A stretch of 34,394 nucleotides of DNA. It comes from a virus. Position numbers and translations under genes: made by a program. Positions 20,563 through 30,412 of this stretch are shown here, piece by piece. The stretch spans positions 1 to 34,394 of IMG/VR virus record IMGVR_UViG_3300030107_005422; one strand, written 5' to 3'. Each line of letters starts with the position of its first letter. The stretch's first letter is position 1. The notes beneath the pieces are model-generated. The model ran no database searches. It had not been told where the DNA came from and was given only the letters and a program-made list of their open reading frames with translations.

Positions 20563-23073
20563 ATGGCAAGAGCATCTTTTGCAATATCAAATTTTACAGC
20601 GGGTGAGCTATCTCCGCAACTAGACGGAAGAACAGATCTAGGTAAATATTTTAATGGAGCAAAGACTTTAGAAAACTTTACTATTTATCCTCATGGTGGA
20701 GCATCAAGACGACCAGGCTCAATGTTTGTCCATGAAGTAAGAGATAGCGATAATAAAACAAGAATTATACCTTTTGAATTTTCTACAACTGATACTTACA
20801 TTTTAGAATTAAGTAATACAAAGATTCGTTTTTATAGAGATGGAGGTATTATTACAGAAACAGCTGATAATATAACTGCTATTACAAAAGCAAATCCAGC
20901 TGTTGTTACATCAAATGGTCATGGTTTTAGTAATGGTGATCATGTAATTATTTCTGGAGTTGGTGGTATGACAGAAGTTAATGGTATTACTTTTACTGTT
21001 GCTAACTCAACAACTAATACTTTTTCTTTACAAAATTATGATGGTACAGCAATCAATTCATCTGCTTATACAACGTACACATCTGGTGGCACAGCACAAA
21101 AAATTTATGAAATAACATCCCCTTATGCCACAGCAGATATTCCCGATATAAAATTTGCTCAAAGCTCCGATATTATGTATTTGGTGCATCCAAATTATTC
21201 TATTCGTAAATTATCAAGAACAGCTCATACATCCTGGACATTAACAGAAGTATCTATCACCACAGGTACAGATATTACTGTTAGTGCAATAACACAAGCC
21301 AATCCTGGAGTTGTAACTACATCAACTAATCATGGATTTATTAAAGGTAATTATATTACTTTTACAAACATTGGTGGAATGACACAATTAAATGACAATG
21401 TTTATAAAGTTGGCAATGTATTAAATGAATTTTCTATAACTGGTATTACCCAGGCTAATCCAGGAGTTGTTACAACATCAGCTGCACATGGTTTAGCTGT
21501 TGGTGAAAAAGTTACCATTACTGGTGTTAAAGGAATGACACAAGTTAATGATACAACTTTTACAGTTAAAAATGTAGGATCATCAACTACTTTTGAATTA
21601 TCAGATGCAGTTGGTGCAAATTGGAATACAACAAATTATACTGCGTATGCATCAGCTGGTACTGTTACAACACCCGATTTAAAATTTGAAATAAATGATA
21701 GTGATGGTAACAATTTAAATACTAGCGGCTATGGATCTTTTTCTGCTGGAGGTAGTGATGTAGTTACAAAATTAACAAGCCCCGTATTAAATAAAGGTAC
21801 AGGCACTTATCCAAGTTGTGTTGTCTTTTATGAACAACGATTAATATTTGCTGGAAGTAATAATAATCCGCAAACATTATGGTTTTCAAAAACAGATTCC
21901 CTGGAAGATTTTACAGTAGGATCTGATTCAGCTGATGGAATGACATACTCTATTGCATCTAATAAAGGTAATGCTATTAAATATTTAACAGTTACCAGGT
22001 CTTTAATTTGCGGTACAGCTGGTGGTGAATTTTCAGTTACAGCATCATCTTCTGCCGAGCCTATTACTCCGACAAACATACAAATAAAAAAACAATCAAG
22101 TTATGGATCATCGGGAATTGATGCAGTATCAATTGGTAATGCTACAATGTTTGTGCAACGAGCTAAAAGAAAAGTAAGAGAGCTTGTTTATAATTATGAT
22201 ACTGATGGATTTGTAGCACCCGACACAACTATATTAGCTGAACATATTACCGATACAGGTATTGTAGAAATGTCATATCAGCAAGAGCCTCAAAGTATTT
22301 TGTGGTGTGTAAGAACAGATGGAGTTTTAATTGGTTTAACGTATGCAAGAAATGAGCAAGTTGTTGGATGGCATCGACATATATTTGGTGGAGTTTTTGG
22401 ATCGGGAAATGCTATTGTAGAAAGTGTTGCAACTATACCTGGAGATCTTAATGAAGATGTTACTTATGTTGTTGTTAAAAGAACAATTAATGGAGCAACC
22501 AGGAGATATGTTGAATACTTACAACCAGTAGATTATGGCTCAGATTTAACAGCTGCATTTTTTGTTGATAGTGGTTTAACTTATAATGGTGGTGCAACAA
22601 CAACTATAACGGGATTAAATCATTTAATTGGTCAATCAGTAACTATACTTGCCGATGGATCAACACATCCAAACAAAACAGTTAGTAGTACAGGATCTAT
22701 AACTTTAGATAGATCTTCAACAAAAGTACAAATAGGCTTAGGTTATAATTCTACACTACAAACAATGCGACTAGAGGCGGGTAGCCAGGATGGTACAGCC
22801 CAGGGCAAAACAAAACGTATTCACAATTTAACAGTTCGTTTATTTGAAACTGTTGGATTGTTAGTAGGAAAAGACACAACAAATTTAGATAGAGTTCCTT
22901 TTAGATCTAGTGCAGCTGCAATGGACACAGCTGTGCCATTATTTACAGGGGATAAAGAAATCGAATTTGATGCTGATTATGATACAGATGGTTTCATAGT
23001 CATACAACAAAACCAACCATTGCCGATGAATGTGATAGCATTATATCCGCAATTCTCAACTTACGATGGCTAG
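20563..23073 (+). CDS. Tail nozzle protein (gp12-like) with FCCH-type repeats
   Basis: 836 aa. The start (FTAGELSPQLDGRTDLGKY, then NFTIYPHGGASRRPG) is typical of podovirus tail nozzle/stabilisation proteins. Residues about 106-370 have inserted beta repeats: ITKANPAVVTSNGHGF, ITQANPGVVTTSTNHGF and ITQANPGVVTTSAAHG, each with a VxGMTxxN-type turn. These resemble E1-FCCH-like repeats seen in many phage tail proteins. The rest is a large beta-rich body. It overlaps the next gene by 8 nt. Confidence 0.85.
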   Translation: MARASFAISNFTAGELSPQLDGRTDLGKYFNGAKTLENFTIYPHGGASRRPGSMFVHEVRDSDNKTRIIPFEFSTTDTYILELSNTKIRFYRDGGIITETADNITAITKANPAVVTSNGHGFSNGDHVIISGVGGMTEVNGITFTVANSTTNTFSLQNYDGTAINSSAYTTYTSGGTAQKIYEITSPYATADIPDIKFAQSSDIMYLVHPNYSIRKLSRTAHTSWTLTEVSITTGTDITVSAITQANPGVVTTSTNHGFIKGNYITFTNIGGMTQLNDNVYKVGNVLNEFSITGITQANPGVVTTSAAHGLAVGEKVTITGVKGMTQVNDTTFTVKNVGSSTTFELSDAVGANWNTTNYTAYASAGTVTTPDLKFEINDSDGNNLNTSGYGSFSAGGSDVVTKLTSPVLNKGTGTYPSCVVFYEQRLIFAGSNNNPQTLWFSKTDSLEDFTVGSDSADGMTYSIASNKGNAIKYLTVTRSLICGTAGGEFSVTASSSAEPITPTNIQIKKQSSYGSSGIDAVSIGNATMFVQRAKRKVRELVYNYDTDGFVAPDTTILAEHITDTGIVEMSYQQEPQSILWCVRTDGVLIGLTYARNEQVVGWHRHIFGGVFGSGNAIVESVATIPGDLNEDVTYVVVKRTINGATRRYVEYLQPVDYGSDLTAAFFVDSGLTYNGGATTTITGLNHLIGQSVTILADGSTHPNKTVSSTGSITLDRSSTKVQIGLGYNSTLQTMRLEAGSQDGTAQGKTKRIHNLTVRLFETVGLLVGKDTTNLDRVPFRSSAAAMDTAVPLFTGDKEIEFDADYDTDGFIVIQQNQPLPMNVIALYPQFSTYDG

Positions 23074-23512
23074 TTTAATAGAGTTTAAAAAAGACCATGC
23101 TCACGCAATGGTTAAAGGAATAATGAATAGTTCTTATACGCAAGTAGATGAAAGTTTACGACCATTACTTGATGGACTAGAAGTTAAAAATATGAGTTTT
23201 ACAGCCATTGACGATAATAAAAATATTATTTGTAGTGGTGGTATCGTTCCTATGTGGGATGGTGTTTATGAGGGATGGGTAATGGCAAGTCAGTTGTCAT
23301 ACAAATATCCAGTAACATCAGCTAGGGTAATTAAAAAAGGATTAGAAAAATTGATAAAAGATTTTAATGTTGTTCGTTTGCAGACAGCTGTAAAAAAAGA
23401 TTTTGCTATAGGTAAAAAATTTGCTGCTTGGCTTGGAATGACATTAGAGGGCGAAATGCCAAAATACCAAAACGAACAAGATTATTTAAGATATGCGAGG
23501 ATTTATAAATGA
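23066..23512 (+). CDS. gp13-like protein with GNAT-type fold
   Basis: 148 aa. The order FTAIDDNKNIICSGGIVPMWDG, then W with SARVIKKGLEKLIKDF and FAAWLGMTLEGEMPKY follows the GNAT-like fold of T7 gp13-type proteins. No clear catalytic site is seen, and in T7 this protein aids virion assembly. It lies where gp13 lies in T7, between the nozzle and the internal proteins. ATGA overlap with the next gene. Confidence 0.75.
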   Translation: MASLIEFKKDHAHAMVKGIMNSSYTQVDESLRPLLDGLEVKNMSFTAIDDNKNIICSGGIVPMWDGVYEGWVMASQLSYKYPVTSARVIKKGLEKLIKDFNVVRLQTAVKKDFAIGKKFAAWLGMTLEGEMPKYQNEQDYLRYARIYK

Positions 23513-24171
23513 GTATTTTAACAAAACACCCAGCAGCACCACAAGACAGCTTTGCTTTTAGTAATAATATTAATTACGATCCAGGTACAATAATGGTTGC
23601 TGGATCAACAATTTCTGCTGGTGCAAGTTTATACAGCGGATTGGCAGAATCAAATGCTTATAATGCACAATCACAAGTTGATTTACAAAATGCAGAATTA
23701 GCCGAAGATAATGCAGCGGCAACAATGGAATTAGCTTATCAAAACATTGCTGCCTTTGAAGAAGAATATGATTCATTTGAAAGTGAAACAATTGTTAATT
23801 ATGCAAAATCGGGTGTTAAATTAGATAGCCCTACTGTTATTGAAGTTATGCACGATAATCGATCAAATGCAGAAGTAGAAAAAGCAATGATTAGATATAA
23901 TGCAAGGATTGATTCAAATGAAAAAATTGTTCAAGCTGGACAGTTTAAAACACAAGCAGCTATTAATAGAATGAATGCTAAAGCAGCTAAAATTAAAGCT
24001 ATTGCTAATGCTGGATCATCTATGGTTACAGCTTATGGAGGATATAAACAAGTAAAAACACAATCGGTGTTTAATAAAGCAATGTTAAAATCCCAAAAAG
24101 AATTTACTCAACAATTAATTTTACTCAATAACAATCACAGAATGTTGATGGCTCAAAAAGGAATATACTAA
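23509..24171 (+). CDS. Internal virion protein B-like (gp14)
   Basis: 220 aa. An N-terminal glycine-rich hydrophobic part (IMVAGSTISAGASLYSGL, about 27-44) is followed by a long Ala/Gln/Asn helix region and IANAGSSMVTAYGGYK near residue 160. This is the typical ejectosome protein gp14 layout, which spans the outer membrane after ejection. It starts with an ATGA overlap and its last base is shared with the next ATG. Confidence 0.8.
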   Translation: MSILTKHPAAPQDSFAFSNNINYDPGTIMVAGSTISAGASLYSGLAESNAYNAQSQVDLQNAELAEDNAAATMELAYQNIAAFEEEYDSFESETIVNYAKSGVKLDSPTVIEVMHDNRSNAEVEKAMIRYNARIDSNEKIVQAGQFKTQAAINRMNAKAAKIKAIANAGSSMVTAYGGYKQVKTQSVFNKAMLKSQKEFTQQLILLNNNHRMLMAQKGIY

Positions 24172-26615
24172 TGGTAAAAATTAAACGATATAGAAAACAA
24201 ACAGCTGCAACAAATAAAGCACCAAATACTTATTCTGGTATTCAATATAATCCAAGTGATTTTTCAAGAGCCTCCGATGCGATTGCAAGATTTGGTAAAA
24301 CAACACAAAATGTTGGTTTAAATTTATTAGAACAAAAAGAAAATAATAAAGCAAAAATGGATCAATTAAAAACTGATCAAGAATTAAAGATGCTTGAAAC
24401 TTTAGAAAAACAACAAACCGATATGGATGTTTTTCAATTAAAAATAGATCGAGAAAATTTATTACATGAAAAAATGAGTTTTGCTTTAAGTGGCACAGAA
24501 GATAATCCAGGTCTAAACTCTATTGCTAATGATTATATAAATAATCCCGATTATCAAAATAATGAAGAAAATTTTATTAATGCATCTAAAATTAGAAAAG
24601 ATGAAATTTTAGCTACTATTGATGATGAAGTTGTAAAAAGAGATTTTTCAAAAAAATACGATACTAAATCTGATGCATTAAAATTAAATGTAATGAACGG
24701 ATCTTTTAAAACGGGATTAGCTCAACGTACAGCAGCTTATCAAGCTGAACACAAGGGGTTATTATATGACTTAGAATTTGGTAATGCTTTAGATCAGTTA
24801 GCTGCTAAAAATAGATTGTTGGGATTAAATGGAGTTAAAGGTATTCATGAGGAGGCTTTTGAAAGTGGTATTATAAATACAACACCAGAATTAGCCGAAC
24901 AATATAGTTTACAAGATGTAGAATTTATCCAGGCTAAACTAATGATAGCAGATGATCCAAAAAAATATATGGATTTAGCCGAGGGTAAAACACATGAATT
25001 TCCATTTAAAAATTTAAGCATTGAACAACGAGCAACTTTAGACATTAAAGCAAAAGATGCGCTTGATGTAATTCAAAATAGAGAGGCAGCAAATATAAAA
25101 AAACAAATAACTGCTAATAAAGCAATTGTTAAAGATATTACGGATAAAATAGATGAGGGTATAATAATTGAAAATGGGTTGATTGATCTTGGTACAGCAA
25201 GAGCTATTGCAACAGAATTGGGCGATACCGAAACAGTTAAAAACATAGATAATTATATGTTTATGTGGGGTACGTTCCAAATGGCAAGACAATCAAATCC
25301 TTTAGATCTTGATGCTAAAATTATAGAAGTACAAAAAAGAATTGATCAAGCAAATACTTTAAAAACAACCGAAGTTCCTCCAGGAGAACAAGGAACGCAA
25401 GGAGTTAATCCAAAAGATTTATTAGAACTAAAAGCTCTTACAACTATTAGAACAAAAATGGCAACAGAATTAAATAATGATTCACTTAAATGGGCAAACA
25501 AAGTGAATAAAATAGATTTACAAATGATGGATTTAACTCTTGATGCAGATGGATGGAAAAATTGGGTTACTAACCGCACAGCAAATGCTGAACTAACAGC
25601 TGCTATTTATGGCACAAAAAGAGATTTTTTAACAAAAGACGAACAAAAACTTATAATGAATTACTGGCAAAGTGATAACACATCAATTGATGATAAAGTT
25701 TTGATGATTGCTAGATTGGCTGAATTTGGAGTAGATGCTGATAATGTTTTTGAAGAAATTTTAACAAAAGGTGATGGAAAAAAAGAGGCTGGATATTTTG
25801 CTCATATAGCTGGTTTAATGAATAGTAATCCTAATAGCCCTATAATTGGAGAATTAGCAGCTGATTTCTTTAATGGTTTTGCTAAACGATTAGATTTTAG
25901 TAATCCCCCAACTGAATTATTATTAGGTGAAGAAAGAAATATTTTAAAAAGTAATGCACAAGAAATATTTAATGATCATTTTAATGGATCATTAATTCAT
26001 GCCGATCCAACGTTAAATAGGACTATTTTTGATATGGCTAATTTAATTTATTTAGATAAAGGCAATCAAAGCACAAAACAAATTGATAAAAAAATATATA
26101 AAAATATTTTAAATGAATTAGTTGGTGGCACAACTATTGGAGGAGTTAATTATGGTGGTCTTACAGAATATAATGGACAAGAAACTTTTGTACCATCTTG
26201 GATGGCAACGGATGATTTTGAAAAAGTTATAAATAGTTTAAGGTACGATGAATGGGATTTAGTATCAGCTGGTCAAGTTCCTCTTTGGAATAATGGATCA
26301 AATACAGGTGAGTTTGAATTAAATGGTGATGTTTTTAATAGAAATTTTGATTCAAGTTTTTTTGAAGAAGCAACACAATCACTCGGAGAACGAAGAAGTG
26401 ATTTAGGTAATTATGACCAGCCTTATTTATGGGTAGTAGGAGATGGTAAATATATTGTATCTTTTAATAGCCCATTAGGTAGTGAAGATCCTCAATACCT
26501 AGCAACTAAAAATAATGATAATGGTTATTTTGTTTTAGATCTAAATCAAATTAAAGATAAATATTTAAATAAGGAATTAGTTGCACAAAAAAATCCAAAT
26601 TGGATAATTGAATGA
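24171..26615 (+). CDS. Internal virion protein C-like (gp15)
   Basis: 814 aa, helical and charged, similar in size to T7 gp15. A basic N-terminus (MVKIKRYRKQ) precedes Phe-rich coil segments; later segments have alternating helices and loops, without a clear enzymatic motif. It sits between gp14-like and gp16-like genes, as in T7. It should form the periplasmic tunnel for DNA ejection. The assignment rests on position, size and style. Confidence 0.7.
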   Translation: MVKIKRYRKQTAATNKAPNTYSGIQYNPSDFSRASDAIARFGKTTQNVGLNLLEQKENNKAKMDQLKTDQELKMLETLEKQQTDMDVFQLKIDRENLLHEKMSFALSGTEDNPGLNSIANDYINNPDYQNNEENFINASKIRKDEILATIDDEVVKRDFSKKYDTKSDALKLNVMNGSFKTGLAQRTAAYQAEHKGLLYDLEFGNALDQLAAKNRLLGLNGVKGIHEEAFESGIINTTPELAEQYSLQDVEFIQAKLMIADDPKKYMDLAEGKTHEFPFKNLSIEQRATLDIKAKDALDVIQNREAANIKKQITANKAIVKDITDKIDEGIIIENGLIDLGTARAIATELGDTETVKNIDNYMFMWGTFQMARQSNPLDLDAKIIEVQKRIDQANTLKTTEVPPGEQGTQGVNPKDLLELKALTTIRTKMATELNNDSLKWANKVNKIDLQMMDLTLDADGWKNWVTNRTANAELTAAIYGTKRDFLTKDEQKLIMNYWQSDNTSIDDKVLMIARLAEFGVDADNVFEEILTKGDGKKEAGYFAHIAGLMNSNPNSPIIGELAADFFNGFAKRLDFSNPPTELLLGEERNILKSNAQEIFNDHFNGSLIHADPTLNRTIFDMANLIYLDKGNQSTKQIDKKIYKNILNELVGGTTIGGVNYGGLTEYNGQETFVPSWMATDDFEKVINSLRYDEWDLVSAGQVPLWNNGSNTGEFELNGDVFNRNFDSSFFEEATQSLGERRSDLGNYDQPYLWVVGDGKYIVSFNSPLGSEDPQYLATKNNDNGYFVLDLNQIKDKYLNKELVAQKNPNWIIE

Positions 26616-29600
26616 CGGGTATTTTTTTTAACGAACAAAGCACCTTATCGGTATTTAACCAGGCAGATAAGTCTAAAGGATTTAGAACAAATTTTAGTGA
26701 TAATTATGAGGCGGGAAAAGCAGATTTTTATGCCAGGCTTAGATCTGATTCAAAAGCTATTGGATTTAATGAAGTATTCCAAGAACAATTTGATTTATTT
26801 AGTGAAATATCTGGAGAAAAAAATTTAATTAATCCTTTACATCTTGGTCATCCTTTAGTTGTTCCTATGCCACAAGTAGAGGCAGAAGTTAATGCTTATA
26901 ATGATGCATTAGATAGTAGTGCAGATTTTGAAACACTAGCAAGAGAGGGTTACAAAACACAATACCAAGGACATCTTGAATGGTATTTTAATAAAGTTGA
27001 TGAATTAAAAAAATTAGATCCTATTAAGTTTAAAGATTTAAAAACAAAAGAAGAAATAGATCAAGAAGTTATTGAGAGAACAAAAGATAAATATGAAAAA
27101 AATCTACAAGTACAGGCTAATTTTGAGCCTGGATTATTTGGGTGGAATTGGGGGCAATTAGCAGCTGGTGCTAGAGCTGGTATTACTGATCCGCTTATTT
27201 TAGCCTCTTTACCTGTTTCTGTAGCAGCAGCACCTTGGACAGCTACAGGAATGGTAGGAATGCAATTTCTTAAAACTTTTGCGGTTGAGGCTGTAATAGG
27301 TATGGTAGCAGAATCTGCTATCCAGGTAGGTGTTTATAATTATAATAATACCGAGCTTGGTATTAATTATTCTAAAAAACAAGCAGCTGCAACTATTCTA
27401 ACAGTTGGGGTAGCAAGTGGGGTATTATCAAATGTTATGCTTGGCTTATTTAAAGCGGGAGCAATTCCATTACGTCAATATCAAGAATATAAAATTTCTA
27501 AAGATCCCGAGGCTTGGTTAGAAAAAAATCTTACATCCATTATTGAACAAGCAACAAGAACTCAACCAGAAACAAAAAAATTAATTATGGATGCTTTATC
27601 AGAATTACCAAGAGAAGATTTGATAAAATTTGTTAAAGGTTTGCCCAATAATATGAAAACCAGAAGTATTTATAAATTTATAGATATGGAGGAAAACAAA
27701 CTAATTGAAATAAAAAGTAATCCTTTTAAAAAAAATACAAAAAATGATTTAGAATTTCAAAACAGATTAGATGAGGCAAAAGAAAATTTAATAGACGAAA
27801 CAATACCAAATAATGAAAGACCAATTATACAGCTTGATGAAAGCACCAAAGAATATGCTGATGGTTTTGTTGAATTTAAAATTGATGAATTAGAAGTTGA
27901 TGCCAAAGTATTTCAATACAAAGAGGGTGGAGATGAATTTGGGGTTACAGATAGATTAAAAGATGTTACCGAATGGAATCCTCATGCATCAAATGCTATT
28001 ATGGTTTATGAGTTTGCTGATGGTAGAAAAGTTATTGTTGATGGACACCAACGATTAGGATTAGCAAAAAGAATACTAGCTCAAAAAGATGGGCAAAAAC
28101 CAAAACTTGTTGGAATGTTATATAGAGAAGTTGATGGTTATGCTCCAGATCAAATTAGAATTTGGGCTGCTATAAAAAATATCCAGGAGGGCAGCGGTAC
28201 ATCAGTTGATGCAGCAAAGATACTGAGAATATCAAAAAAGAATTTTGATAATTTTAAGGCATCATTACCTAAAAGATCTAGCTTAGTTAGAGAGGCAATG
28301 GAAATGTATGATTTAGCTGATGATGCTTTTGATTTAGTTGTTCGAGGACAATTTCCACCAGCTCATGCAGCTTTAGTAGCAAAATTAGTTAAAGATAAAT
28401 CAATGCATAAAACTATTTTGGAATTATTAAGACAAGTAAATCCAGATAATTTATCTAAAGCTAGAGCTATTATTCTCCAAGCAAAAGATAGTGGAACGCA
28501 AATAATTGAACAAACAGATCTACTGGGTACAGAATTTATTAAAAAATCATTATTTTCTAACAAAGCAGATATATTAGATACAGTTATTAGAAATTTAAGA
28601 GCTGATAAAAATCTATTTAAAAGATTGAATTTACAAAAAAATAAAATAAACTCATCGGGAAAAAATGTTCTTGATGAAAAGTATAATAAAAACAGGGAAT
28701 CAATAAATGAAAAAATCTTACAACTCATCGAAAAACAAGCAACCAGAAGTGGAAACCAACTCGCAGAAGATCTTAACATCGCAGCCAAACTCCACGCAGA
28801 CGGAAACGAAAAAGCTGCCATTGAACAATTCGAAGAAGCCATCCAACGAGCAAATGCAAGAGGCGATTTTGATGGGTACGATGTTAGCGGATTTGGGAAT
28901 ACTCAAAGATCTCCAATCGAGAGCCACCGCATCGCTGAAGAAGAAGATTTAAGTACAGCAAAACCACAAGAAGAATTTTCAGAAGTAAGCGGTAAAGGTC
29001 AGCAAGAACAAGGCGATCATTTAATAGATCAATTAAATGAAGTTATTGAAATACAAAATAAAGCTGAACGAGGAGAGTTTGGTGTTGATGGTGAAGAAAT
29101 ATTACAAAATACATCTCCTATAGATAGATCTATTGTTACACCTATTTTAAATAAAATAGATCCAGATATTTTAAAAGAGGCTCTTGAAACAATTAATAAA
29201 GCTAGGGCAAATCAAAACTTAAAGCCATTTAAAACTTTAGATGATGCTATTGATCAATATGAAAAAGACCAAATTGCTCTTAATAAATTAAATACTACTG
29301 AGAGTATTATAGATACTCCAGAAAGAGTTGCTATACAAAATGATAACTTAAATATTTTAGAATATAATTTAGGTCATTCAAAATATGAAGATAAATTATT
29401 TCAAGGAAAACCAAATGCAGAAAAGATAATTGTTTTTGTTATGGGTAAGCCTGGTAGTGGCAAATCTACTATTGAGGCTGTTCCATTAATTAAAAAATTA
29501 AAAGCAGTATTGCTTGATGTAGATGAGGCAAAAAAATTATTTCCAGAATATAATAATGGTAAAGGGGCAGCTGTTATCCATGAGGAAAGTGCAAAGGTAT

Positions 29601-30412
29601 CTGCACAGTTGGCGGTTAGATCTGTAGAAAAAGGTTATAATATAGTATATCCTGTTGTTGGATCTAATGCTGATAGTTTGCTTGGTAAAATAGCATTATT
29701 CAAAAAAAATGGATATAAGGTATATTTACATAATGTTGATATTCCTGGAGATGAATCCTATAGACGAGCATTTGTAAGGTATTTACAAACAGGAAGATTA
29801 ATTGATCATGGATATTTAATAAATGTTGGAAATAAACCTAATGAAGTGTATAATTATATTAAAACATTAAAGATATTAAATGGCTATAAAAAAACAGATA
29901 ATTTCGTCAAACGAGGAGAAAAACCCATACTCATTGAAAAGGAGGGAGGATTTTCTCTCGGAGAAAGTAGAATTGACACAACTCCAAAAAGAGTTCAAGA
30001 AACTGGATCAGCAAAAACAAGAACAGCAGCCGAACAAAAAAGACTAGATCAAATACAAGATAATATTAATAAAGCCGAAGTTCTTGTAAAAGAATATAAA
30101 AAACTATCAGCTCTCCCTTGGCACAAAAAAATAGTTGGGAAAACAGCTCAAAGACTTGATGAAGTAGATAAAGAAATAAAAGCTCTTAAAAAAGAATATG
30201 ATGAGCTTGTTTTACAAAAAGATACAAAAAATACATCTAATATTCTTTCAGATAATCAAAAGCTCCTGGATGAATTTATGGATGATGAATTTTCCGTATC
30301 ATCAAAAATAGAAGAAGATGAAATTATAGCAGATATGGTTACTGCAAAAGATGTTTTATCGGATATTAATAATGACCAGGCAATACTTAACAGATTGAGA
30401 GATTGTGTATGA
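26612..30412 (+). CDS. Giant ejection protein (gp16 position) with ParB-like and zeta-toxin-like domains
   Basis: 1266 aa. Residues about 185-285 are hydrophobic (PLILASLPVSVAAAPW, then AAATILTVGVASGVLSNVML), likely a membrane block. Residues about 425-490 look ParB-like, with VIVDGHQRLGLAKRI (D477-R481), followed by a helical part with IKNIQEGSGTSVDAAKIL. Residues about 938-1080 resemble zeta-toxin kinases: P-loop GKPGSGKST (945-953), LLDVDEAKKLFPEY with D969/D971, HEESAKVSAQLAV and RYLQTGRLID. A charged coiled coil follows. This is the polyvalent protein style of phage. It is probably injected with DNA. No transglycosylase motif is seen. Confidence 0.8.
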   Translation: MTGIFFNEQSTLSVFNQADKSKGFRTNFSDNYEAGKADFYARLRSDSKAIGFNEVFQEQFDLFSEISGEKNLINPLHLGHPLVVPMPQVEAEVNAYNDALDSSADFETLAREGYKTQYQGHLEWYFNKVDELKKLDPIKFKDLKTKEEIDQEVIERTKDKYEKNLQVQANFEPGLFGWNWGQLAAGARAGITDPLILASLPVSVAAAPWTATGMVGMQFLKTFAVEAVIGMVAESAIQVGVYNYNNTELGINYSKKQAAATILTVGVASGVLSNVMLGLFKAGAIPLRQYQEYKISKDPEAWLEKNLTSIIEQATRTQPETKKLIMDALSELPREDLIKFVKGLPNNMKTRSIYKFIDMEENKLIEIKSNPFKKNTKNDLEFQNRLDEAKENLIDETIPNNERPIIQLDESTKEYADGFVEFKIDELEVDAKVFQYKEGGDEFGVTDRLKDVTEWNPHASNAIMVYEFADGRKVIVDGHQRLGLAKRILAQKDGQKPKLVGMLYREVDGYAPDQIRIWAAIKNIQEGSGTSVDAAKILRISKKNFDNFKASLPKRSSLVREAMEMYDLADDAFDLVVRGQFPPAHAALVAKLVKDKSMHKTILELLRQVNPDNLSKARAIILQAKDSGTQIIEQTDLLGTEFIKKSLFSNKADILDTVIRNLRADKNLFKRLNLQKNKINSSGKNVLDEKYNKNRESINEKILQLIEKQATRSGNQLAEDLNIAAKLHADGNEKAAIEQFEEAIQRANARGDFDGYDVSGFGNTQRSPIESHRIAEEEDLSTAKPQEEFSEVSGKGQQEQGDHLIDQLNEVIEIQNKAERGEFGVDGEEILQNTSPIDRSIVTPILNKIDPDILKEALETINKARANQNLKPFKTLDDAIDQYEKDQIALNKLNTTESIIDTPERVAIQNDNLNILEYNLGHSKYEDKLFQGKPNAEKIIVFVMGKPGSGKSTIEAVPLIKKLKAVLLDVDEAKKLFPEYNNGKGAAVIHEESAKVSAQLAVRSVEKGYNIVYPVVGSNADSLLGKIALFKKNGYKVYLHNVDIPGDESYRRAFVRYLQTGRLIDHGYLINVGNKPNEVYNYIKTLKILNGYKKTDNFVKRGEKPILIEKEGGFSLGESRIDTTPKRVQETGSAKTRTAAEQKRLDQIQDNINKAEVLVKEYKKLSALPWHKKIVGKTAQRLDEVDKEIKALKKEYDELVLQKDTKNTSNILSDNQKLLDEFMDDEFSVSSKIEEDEIIADMVTAKDVLSDINNDQAILNRLRDCV
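28707..28952 (+). CDS. Possible overprinted gene inside the giant ejection gene
   Basis: 81 codons in the +1 frame. AGGGA (28694-28698) lies eight bases before the ATG, a normal ribosome site. The product is basic: a polar K/N/S/T/Q half, then a helix-like EQMQEAILMGTMLADLGIL and a basic end. In this stretch the host gene changes to many C-ending codons, unlike its A/T-ending neighbours, as expected if two frames are constrained. Not proven; a short segment of foreign origin is the alternative. Confidence 0.4.
   Translation: MKKSYNSSKNKQPEVETNSQKILTSQPNSTQTETKKLPLNNSKKPSNEQMQEAILMGTMLADLGILKDLQSRATASLKKKI

Noticed and set aside
28363-28842. 159-aa minus-strand frame within the giant ejection gene
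   Set aside because: Antisense to a clearly coding frame, with no ribosome site or coupling; long antisense frames are common in such codon usage.
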